Assembly: GCA_026419775.2 (NCBI GenBank)
Contig: JAOPGA020001834.1
Coordinates: forward strand, 1-38,484
Source: Acrasis kona
Lineage: Eukaryota; Heterolobosea; Eutetramitea; Acrasida; Acrasidae
Direction: 5' to 3'
DNA length: 38,484 bases
The first letter of the stretch is position 1. Every line of letters begins with the position of its first letter. The notes below the pieces were generated by a model that made no database searches, had not been told where the DNA came from, and saw only the letters and a list, made by a program, of their open reading frames with translations. Of this stretch, positions 31,119 to 38,484 are shown piece after piece. The translations under genes and the position numbers were made by a program.

Positions 31119-33075
31119 TTAAAAACTGGACTTTAACATCATCAAACTCTTAAAAGTAGAGGCATGGAGTGAATACCTATTTCCTTGTACATTGGATGCA
31201 ACACTGAACATTCTCTCACAATCAACAGATGCGGCTGGAATGGCCAAGTAGTCACGTGCAACTCGAGACATCAATGGGTAATCGTGCCTGTGGTCTCTCC
31301 ACCACTCCATAAGATTAAAATCAGGGCGAAGATTGACGTAGACTGGAGAGTTGAAGTACAAATCAATGTCATTTTGTACTACTTGTGGTGTGTCTTTTAG
31401 CATGCGATCAATAATTGAGTTAGTGTTGGATGGTGTGACAGCTGGAACAGGAGTCATGGTATAATCAATTTTCAATTTTTGGATGATGTAATTACATACG
31501 CTCACAGCCTCAGTACTCAATTGTTTGTGTAGAAATGATGTCTTGAAGTGGATCAAGCATGCATGCAACAAAATAAGCATCATTACCGTCCATTAAATAG
31601 TATTACTTCTTGAAATGCTCCTTTCCAGACTTTACTGCACTTGTAATTAGGGCATCAACATTTTCATAACCGTTTGAACTGGATATGATATCATCAAGGT
31701 GGTCGCTGATCTCATAATAGATGGGCAATGACAATGTGATTTGTGGCGACGCTTCTGAAACTTGCTTGGTGACCTTATCAAAGTAACAGAGAACCTTTTG
31801 CAAATTTTCTAGGTGCTTCCACTCCATGTCACTGATCTTGTATGACTCCATGTTACCAATTGTCTGAATGTACATGTTGAATTGCTTCTTGTACTCACAC
31901 GCTACCTGAACCATATAAAAAGTAGAGTTCCAACGAGTGGCTACGTCATAAGGAATCTGCTTCTGTGATACACTTGTTTGGTTGCAAATGTAATTCCAAG
32001 AATCACGGCGTTGTGGGGACTGCTGATGTGCACTGCTACCACGCGCACCTTCATCACAGGGCTCATTTTAATTTGTAGGCCAGGATTACTTAGTTCAGTA
32101 AGCTTTAATGCCTGCTCTATTGTTCCTGACTTCAACTCGCTTAATATGGTTTGAGCAATTAAATTAACTGTATGTGCAAGGCAACGGATATAGTACTCCT
32201 TCTGGAAGTTTGGAATTGACAATGATAAATGCTCCACTAGTGTGTGGTTGTTGGACGCGCTGTCAGAAGTAAGTGCAAACAATTTNTCTTGAACACCAAG
32301 TGACCTCAGGCTCTCATACAGATACGCTGCCAAATTTTCTCCTGTATGACTTCCGTAGAGGCGTATGAAATCAAAAACTTGTTCTCTGTAATCAAAGGAT
32401 TCTGTTACCCAGCGACCGACAACTCCAAGAAATGGTATGTTACTCTGGCTCGTCCAACAGTCGATTGATACTGATACGGAGCTACAATTTGACAGCAATG
32501 AAACTAGCTCCAACCTTGCGTCCTCATGATACTCAACAACTCGGTCTTTTAATGTTATTGCCGACTTGATTGGTAGCTCGATGTTGTGGCGAAAGCTAGG
32601 ATCTTGGACGCATGTAAACGGCTGGTTTGTTTTTACAACCCACCTGACTAGTGCTTCCTGCGGAGGGATTGCCACAACTGCTCTTGTTTGTTTAGTGTTG
32701 TCTTCCACAATCTCACGGTGGTGGGACCTAAAATGACGTAGGATGTTTGAGGTGGACCCTTTTAGCTTGGCATAGTCCCACTTCTGCTGTTCACCTATCA
32801 GCCTGCATGGCTCGCAAATCAAAACTTCATCTGCTTTTTTCCCAGAAATTGTAAACCCAGAAAACTCGTATTTGAGGTAATCTCTGACCCAGCTCTTCTT
32901 CGTTTTCTTGGAGGATGCTTTTAGAGGGTGTTGGAGGGAGTGCCGGTCTATCAAGCTCTTGGAATTGCACTGTCTCCTCGCTTTGGAACTCCTGTGATGA
33001 GTTGTGATCGTCTTCATCAAGGTGGGAGAAACTGACAGAGACACCACGTGTGTGCATTGTCTTATTTGATTGCAA
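31119..33075 (-). pseudogene. hAT transposase, inactivated
   Basis: The recognisable order on the minus strand is an acidic N-terminus (ATG 33075 or 33057), a BED-type zinc finger (CEPC ... HFRSHH, about 32820-32700), and the RNase H-like core including LTSDSASNN and DVATRWNSTFYMV. The C-terminal hATC dimerisation region follows, with DYLAIPAASVDCERMFS. The frame changes near 32910, near 32030 and near 31555, and a TAA interrupts the core at 31603-31605. No single protein can be made, so the copy is non-autonomous. One ambiguous base (N) lies at 32286. Confidence 0.88.
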
Positions 33076-33469
33076 TTTTTCAAAAGGACGTATTTATAGG
33101 AGGACTGCGCTGTTTTTAATTCAGCGATTCGGCATAACCTTCGGAGTTTGCGTGCTTTTCAGCGGAAAGAATTAATACCGACACAAATTACTTTAACACA
33201 GATGCCAAACAACACTGTCATTAGGGCAATGGACATTAAGCAAAAAAAGAGATGTGATGGCTTGGACTTTGGGTATACACAACCAAGTGGAGATAATACT
33301 GATGGTTTTTTCTAATAAATATATTTACTTTAGAATATTTGTAACTGCAATGACTCAAGGATAATTTTGATGGATACGGATAGTGGAACGAGTTTTCGAT
33401 CCGTACTCAACTCGCTAACTCAGTATTACCAAAATTGTCACGAGTTTGGATCGAGTCTTTGGATCGATC

Positions 33470-33489
33470 CGATCCATATAGAGTCCTAC
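33470..33489 (-). repeat. hAT right terminal inverted repeat
   Basis: Exact reverse complement of 30952-30971. Confidence 0.85.
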
Positions 33490-33490
33490 G

Positions 33491-33497
33491 AAGACTT
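33491..33497. repeat. Right target-site duplication of the hAT element
   Basis: AAGACTT, matching 30945-30951. Confidence 0.75.
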
Positions 33498-35443
33498 TTG
33501 AGATACTCAATTTCAACAACGAATGTTGTTATTTTGTTATTTTCCACATAATCGCTGTCGTCAAGATTAAATACAAACCATTGTGAGTGGAGGGGTGTTA
33601 CAGTTATTGTATTGAGATACTCTGAGTTTTTTATATAAACACATACATCTAAAATTGCAGTTAAATCTACTGATGTATAATTATGAAGCGAATCAGAGAG
33701 AGTTGCTGAGTATGAAGAGAGCGCACCTTCAAACAATTTAATAATTGCCCTCCATTGATCCTATGAATGTACCATAGTTCTAAAAAGTACTTGCCTACTC
33801 CCAAATCAAGCACATGCATCCCATCAACTGGCACCATTAATGGCAATTCGAAGAACTTTAAATCCAGTAATGGTGAGGCGCAGTGAACTCCACGAAAGCA
33901 TTTATTATTGTGTTTAGCAACCTCACAATCAAACCTCCATGACCTCATGCTTCTTAAATCAAGGTTTGTACCATAATAACTTATCGAACCCTTGCCACAG
34001 CTCTCTCCTCTTACATAACAATACGGACATCTAAAATATCCAGCCTTAGTGCGTAACAGTGCCTCACGTTCCTTAATATCACATACTAAACATATAACAA
34101 TCCCAGAACATTTGATATCAACATTTTTAAAATTAATTATATAACCTTCTTCCATTGTCTCATTTAATATAGTAACAACCTCTTGGACATATCTCGAATA
34201 TTTTACTCTAGCTTTTGTGGATATTAAAGCAATTAACAGTACATTACCAAGTTCAAATCTTTTCTCAAGTGGGAGGATTGTATTAACTAAAAATACTGGA
34301 ATTATAGACTCTTTTCCCTTTTTCCACATACTGACACCATCTATAAATATTTGCCAAGATGAGTATTGGCTATATTTCAAATCAGTAGTATTTATAAGAT
34401 GTTGAATCAAATCCCCATCATTGATATCTGAATAATAACCATTCTGTCTGTCATTACTTCTATTTTTAAATTCTTCTCTTCCACAGACCTCTGCTTCACG
34501 ATATTTAGGATCTTGTCTTTGTAAATGTAACAATTTATTTACGTTATAGACGGTCAATGAGCCACTACCAGATAATCTTTTTTTTTTGTGCCCAAGATTG
34601 CTCTTTTTATAGTTTGTAGCAACCTCTTCCACCCATAGTCGTTTAGTTGGTTTTTCTATATTCATTAAATCCCAGAAGCATTTATTGAATTGATTTGTCG
34701 TTGTTGGTAAATTAGCCCTTATAACACTACCAACAGGAAACAAAACAGAAACAAGTGCCATTACTTTTCTGAGTCCAATGTCTGGAATGGCCAATGATGA
34801 CACAAAAACATAAACACACAGTAAATACATTAAAATACTAATTTGTGGATATTTAACTATCTGGTACGTGCTTAACATTTGGTATTTTGGACTTGTTCCA
34901 AAACTCTCACTTTGAATCAATGTGCGAGCTTCTTAAAAACTCATCATATAATTTTGAGTCCCTTTGCTTTATTTCAACCTCGCTCAACTTGTCAGTAGTA
35001 TAATTGGTGTCCTCATTGCCCTCTCCATTTGTTGGTTCATCATTCCAATCCATGTCATTAATACTACCTCCCTCCATTTCATCAGATTTGTTACTATCAT
35101 CTTTGTTAACGTTATTTATGTCAACCTGCATGACTTAACTTGTAAGGGATGTGTTTGTGTTTTGAGCATTCGTCGGCATTATGGGTGCCGACACATTACT
35201 TGGCTCAACGATCGTTGAGTTTTTTGGTTTCGCTACAGAATGTCGGGCTTCTTTTGATTTAATATCTGTTATATCAATCTAAAACGTACTTTGGAGAATG
35301 TTCTTCTGCGATGATGTCGCTTCCCTTCGTATGTAACCTAGTAGAATTCCATTTTCATAGTAAGGTATTTGGAATTTACCTCCTTGATAAGGCTTGTAGT
35401 TTACTTTCTTTTCCTTAGCCGGCTGGGTGGTTATGTTCACCAT
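33491..35443 (-). pseudogene. Tnp2/CACTA-like transposase pseudogene, split by the hAT insertion
   Basis: The main block (about 34920-33760) shows features of Tnp2-type transposases: an FIDGVSMWKKG segment (probable first catalytic Asp), IIPVFLVNTILPLEKRF, a CPYC zinc knuckle and a PVDGMHVLDLG block. Downstream the frame shifts near 33755 and continues (KLFEGALSS ... EIEYLKSL) until the hAT element cuts it. Upstream an acidic N-terminal segment (35131-34907) and a further readable stretch from ATG 35443 connect only through stops or a 24-nt gap that may be decay. I saw no CACTA termini, so the element's borders are unknown. Confidence 0.7.
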
Positions 35444-35476
35444 CAGAAAAACAAAGGCTAAATCTTGAAAATCAAT

Positions 35477-35525
35477 TTATTTTTATGCTATAATTATTAA
35501 TATAATAATTATAGCATAAAAATAA
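35477..35525. repeat. Perfect 49-nt palindrome
   Basis: Two 23-base arms, exactly complementary, around a 3-base loop (35500-35502). The arms are AT-rich but carry ATGC/GCAT, so the match is not simple AT alternation. Confidence 0.9.
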
Positions 35526-35663
35526 TTATTAATATAACATTTATGATCATTTAAGGCAAATAATTGGAGGTTGTTATCACTGTTTCCATAGGACTAACAG
35601 TAGTAACCTTATACTAATTAAATGAGCTTTTATTGTTGCTCAACGAGTTTACAATATTCTGGG

Positions 35664-35670
35664 TATAAAT
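35664..35670 (+). promoter_or_regulatory. TATA-like box of the retroelement
   Basis: TATAAAT, 78 bases before the Gag-like ATG. It suggests transcription starting near 35695. Confidence 0.4.
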
Positions 35671-35741
35671 TGGGTGTGTGAAACNTATGTGTTAAATTGT
35701 TCGAAAACAATACTTTCACACACACACCATCATCATTCATC

Positions 35742-36968
35742 ATGGCCTCTGCTTCTGGTTCTGCTATTTCTACTCTTGATGCCTTCAACGCTCTAGAGCC
35801 AAAGAAGGGCATGACTCCAAATGAGTACTACGAAGGAAAGAATCTTTCCCAACTAGTTGTGCAGTTTAAAAATAAAGTTTCCAAGATTCTGCCGGAAGGA
35901 TACGAGGATTTGGACGACGAGAATAAACGTTATTCTCTAATCATCAAGCTCTGGCCACTCCTAACGAAAATTAATCGCAAGAGAACAAGACCAGACAGTC
36001 AGACAGATGGCACGTTAAGGTCAAGTGAGAACGATGAGGAGGAAGACGACGACGATGAGGATGATGAAGATAATCAACCACCTAATAAAGTTAGGAAGGT
36101 TTCGATGGATGTGGTCCAAGATATGATCACAAAGGCGTTGACCCAATTCCAGTCCAATTTGACAAATAAGGGAATTGATAACTCCGTGGTCAACAACAAC
36201 AACAACACAGGAGATGAAGATGAACCGATAGAGGTCTCTGACCATGAGGAAGAGAGAGCTACTATCAACAAGAACTCCCTACTCAACTTGATGTCATACA
36301 AGGAGATAAAGACAGGCACAAGGTATGAGAAGGTAATGCAGGAGTTCCCTTCGTTGAAACCTATCGCTAAAAAGGGTTTAATGGAGAACGGTATGGAAGT
36401 CTCAAGGTTCCAACCAAAAGTTGTTGAGGATATTGTCAAGTCCGTTCCAAACAACATCACCAACGCCAAGAAAGTTTTCTCTACTTCTATGGAGGATACA
36501 TGCATCATTGGGCGACTAGCGGAATTTGGTCTCCACACTTGTGACCAGATGGCGGTTCACAACAGTGAATCACCATTTAATAACGTTTTGTACAGCATCC
36601 TCTTGGCCATTAGGGAGGTTTGCGAAGACAAGCTTGGGTTTGATAGTAATGTTGGCAAGGACATTAAACATGCCAGAAAAGTTGCATCTCATCTAAAAGA
36701 GCCTGATGACATTGTGAGCAGGTTCAATAAGAGGAGTGAGGAGGTGAACAAGAAAACAAGCCAGGAGAATACCAATTCGCTTCTAGCGTACTTTGCTTCT
36801 GCAGCTGCCGGACAACCCTCACCATTCCCTAGCGTCCCAATTCCTAAGGGTAATCCAAAAGGAAATCCAAAAGGAAATCCAAAAGTAACGAAAAGTGGTG
36901 GGAATCCAAAAGGAAATCCAAAAGGTACTCCTTTTCGCCCGGGAAAAAATGAGCGACGTAAAGAGTGA
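35742..36968 (+). CDS. Gag-like protein of the DIRS-like element
   Basis: 408 residues. The frame extends upstream only through TTG, so ATG 35742 (good context, CATCATGG) is chosen. It has a Ser/Ala-rich start and a helical N-terminal part (about 30-90). An acidic run of Glu and Asp (about 105-125) and a PPNKVRKVS basic patch follow, then a helical central domain. The C-terminal tail is basic, built from repeated Gly-Asn-Pro-Lys units and probably nucleic-acid binding in place of a zinc knuckle. No membrane segments. The assignment as Gag rests on position ahead of the polymerase and on the basic tail. Confidence 0.7.
   Translation: MASASGSAISTLDAFNALEPKKGMTPNEYYEGKNLSQLVVQFKNKVSKILPEGYEDLDDENKRYSLIIKLWPLLTKINRKRTRPDSQTDGTLRSSENDEEEDDDDEDDEDNQPPNKVRKVSMDVVQDMITKALTQFQSNLTNKGIDNSVVNNNNNTGDEDEPIEVSDHEEERATINKNSLLNLMSYKEIKTGTRYEKVMQEFPSLKPIAKKGLMENGMEVSRFQPKVVEDIVKSVPNNITNAKKVFSTSMEDTCIIGRLAEFGLHTCDQMAVHNSESPFNNVLYSILLAIREVCEDKLGFDSNVGKDIKHARKVASHLKEPDDIVSRFNKRSEEVNKKTSQENTNSLLAYFASAAAGQPSPFPSVPIPKGNPKGNPKGNPKVTKSGGNPKGNPKGTPFRPGKNERRKE
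36850..36924 (+). repeat. Gly-Asn-Pro-Lys codon repeats
   Basis: Two clusters of near-identical 12-bp units (GGAAATCCAAAA) separated by a short Val-Thr-Lys-Ser-Gly spacer. They encode the basic Gag tail. Confidence 0.8.
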
Positions 36969-37075
36969 CTGCCTGTCACACCCTACATCAACAACTCCTC
37001 TAACACCTATACCATCACCACCAACATCAACACCAACATAACCGACACTCACCACAACGCCCACATCATCAATAG
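36958..37075 (+). other. Candidate 118-nt intron joining Gag to polymerase
   Basis: The donor is GTAAAG after the Gag Glu-Arg-Arg and the acceptor is ATCAATAG, with an internal CTAAC. Its removal shifts the frame by one and skips the Gag stop (36966) and the TAA at 37039, creating a continuous Gag-Pol frame. Confidence 0.4.
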
Positions 37076-38484
37076 AGATTTCGAAGATCCCTCAGTCGCT
37101 GACTTCTGGCTCCGTCCCACCACTTCTTCCAAAATCAGAATTTTACGGTGGGAGGATTTCAAATTATTGGAAAGTCTGGAAAGAGTTAGGTGTATCCAAG
37201 AAAGTGTACAAAACTGTCAAACATGGACTGAAACTAAAGACCACAGACTTGATTTACAAGAACAAGGGTCTCAACGCCCCACTTACAGAGAAGCAGTTGA
37301 TATGGTTACAAAGCCACATGGACGAAATTTTGATGGTTGGTGCGATACGACTAGCCAAGGAAGACGAGTTGGATGCGATTCTAGTCTCACCAATACACTT
37401 GGTCCCAAAAAAGGACATTTGGAGATTAATCATAAATCTCAGGACGATCAACGAGAATTTCGATACGATCAAATTCAAAATGGAAAGTGTAGCGGTCATA
37501 GCACAGGCAGTGCGAAAGGGAATGTGGGCTACATCACTGGACCTAGTATCGGGTTACAATCATTTAAAAATTCACCAAAGATCACAACACATTCTAGGAT
37601 TCAAATTTCTGAATCGAACATTCGTCTACAGAACACTACCTTTTGGTCTCAACATTGCCCCAAGAGAATTCACCAAAATAATGTCAGCAGTAATACAGCT
37701 TCTAAGATTGGAGGGTATCCTACTGTTCTTTTACCTGGACGACATCCTCATAATTGCACCATCCCAGGAACTATCAATACGATGGACTGCAAGAACGATA
37801 GAATTGTTCCAATCCTTGGGGTTCATAATCTCGGAAGAGAAGAGTGTTCTCAAACCCACTCAAAAGATAGAACATTTGGGTGTAATATTCGATTTGGAAC
37901 AAGGATTGATTCGAATGTCGGAGAAGAAATTAGACAAAATCTTCTGCATGGCGAACAAAATTCTCCCAAGGAAATCATTGGAGAACAGCACATTAGCGAA
38001 ATTCGTTGGAATCATCAACTTTTCAACAGTAGCGATACCGTGGTTGCGCCCACTCATATTTCAGTTGCAGGAGGAACTACAGTTGTCAGTCAAAGAAGGT
38101 GGATGGACAGGTTATCTGAAGCTGTCGTTGGAAGCAAAAAGGAACATTCTGAAAATAGGCAATCTTCTCAAATCGCACAACGGCATGCCATTCGAGATGG
38201 ATCATCAATACATGATCATGGCATCGGACAGTTCGAAACTGGCATACGGTGGTGTTTGCAACGGAGTTGCAATGATGGGGAGGTGGCCGTCAGAAGAGCA
38301 AACCCATTCAATCAATCTTCTAGAACTGAGGGCGGTAGAGAAGATGTTAGAGGAGTGTGTCCCAAGAACACATACGCTGCAACAACTCCACATCTTCACA
38401 GACAACAACACGTGCAAAAGTTATCTGTTGAAGGGTTACGGAAAGATCCTACTGTTGAGGGAGACCGCTCAAAGAATTTACAAG
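37042..38484 (+). CDS. Reverse transcriptase and RNase H of the DIRS-like element, 3' partial
   Basis: An open frame of 481 codons from just after a TAA (37039-37041) to the window end. After a Ser/Thr/Pro linker the reverse transcriptase shows SPIHLVPKKD, WRLIINLRTIN, TSLDLVSGYNHLKIH, LPFGLNIAPREFTK and the catalytic FYLDDILIIAPS, then LGVIFD of the thumb. The RNase H domain shows ASDSSKLAYGG, NLLELRAVE and FTDNNTC. The motif set resembles DIRS/Ngaro elements. There is no in-frame ATG between the TAA and the finger domain (first is near 37318). Expression therefore needs splicing, frameshifting or readthrough, or the copy is dead. No internal stop in 1.4 kb suggests a young copy. Confidence 0.88.

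Larger units (their letters stand above)
30952..33489 (-). mobile_element. Decayed hAT transposon (2,538 bp)
   Basis: The ends are a perfect 20-bp terminal inverted repeat, flanked by a 7-8 bp duplication. Both subterminal regions carry GGATCG and CGAGT words in both orientations, as expected for transposase-binding repeats. The interior is a broken hAT transposase on the minus strand. It lies inside a second transposase gene. Confidence 0.88.
35444..35741. other. Junction between transposon remnants
   Basis: No coding sequence. It contains a perfect palindrome (35477-35525), an imperfect inverted repeat (about 35570-35612) and a TATA-like box (35664-35670). It also has one ambiguous base (N) at 35684 and a CA-rich leader before the Gag-like start. 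It probably includes the 5' end of the retroelement. Confidence 0.45.
35571..38484 (+). mobile_element. DIRS-like retroelement, 5' part
   Basis: A Gag-like ORF is followed by a reverse transcriptase and RNase H of the DIRS type, cut by the window end. DIRS elements use a tyrosine recombinase instead of an integrase, and that gene would lie beyond 38484. The left border is approximate because I could not identify a terminal repeat with certainty. Confidence 0.65.

Noticed and set aside
36074-36538. Minus-strand ORF inside the Gag-like gene
   Set aside because: It is antisense to a better-supported coding frame, begins and ends without signals, and shows no recognisable domain.
36850-36924. 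CRISPR-like short repeats
   Set aside because: The units are in-frame codon repeats inside the Gag-like protein, without unique spacers, in a eukaryotic element.

Overview
The window is eukaryotic nuclear DNA from a compact, intron-poor protist genome. It has GT-AG introns, AATAAA signals beside stop codons, Asn/Gln-rich proteins and no operon structure. The introns I can place are mostly 33-44 nt. The gene content (a dynamin resembling Dictyostelium DymA, cyclase-associated protein CAP, a eukaryotic hybrid histidine kinase, a secreted Thr/Pro-stalked protease, a DIRS-like retroelement) fits a free-living amoeboid protist, either Heterolobosea or Amoebozoa. I cannot settle the lineage from sequence alone, and an early-diverging fungus is not excluded.

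Layout. 1-841: no gene, with one MITE-like block. 842-2206: serine protease with a Thr/Pro stalk. 2344-5039: dynamin, 3 exons. 5061-5860 (-): coiled-coil protein, 4 exons. 5956-7212: RRM/RS protein with a 42-nt intron. 7250-8221 (-): Cwc25-like splicing factor. 8385-9031: small Ser-rich protein. 9048-10531 (-): CAP. 10782-12494 (-): Dus3 tRNA-dihydrouridine synthase. 12699-13163 (-) and 13623-14293 (+): two hypothetical proteins. 14367-20184 (-): a roughly 1,930-residue Ser/Thr kinase-AAA-GAF-histidine kinase-receiver protein with an apparent one-base frameshift. 20393-20785: an RCC1-repeat mini-gene made of very small exons. 20793-30218 (-): a 3,141-residue sacsin-like protein ending in a U-box, in one exon.

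From about 30.6 kb to the right end the window is transposon territory. It holds a decayed SAM-domain fragment, a Tnp2/CACTA-like transposase pseudogene, and a 2,538-bp decayed hAT element inserted into that pseudogene with matching terminal inverted repeats and a target-site duplication. A perfect 49-nt palindrome follows, then the 5' part of a DIRS-like retroelement (Gag-like ORF, then reverse transcriptase and RNase H running off the window).

The host genes are mostly housekeeping: membrane scission, actin turnover, splicing, tRNA modification, signalling and proteostasis. The most unusual are the sacsin-like/U-box fusion, which joins two HSP90-like ATPase regions to a ubiquitin-ligase domain, and the histidine kinase with its frameshift. 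Several convergent genes are packed so tightly that their poly(A) signals overlap or adjoin the stop codons on both strands.
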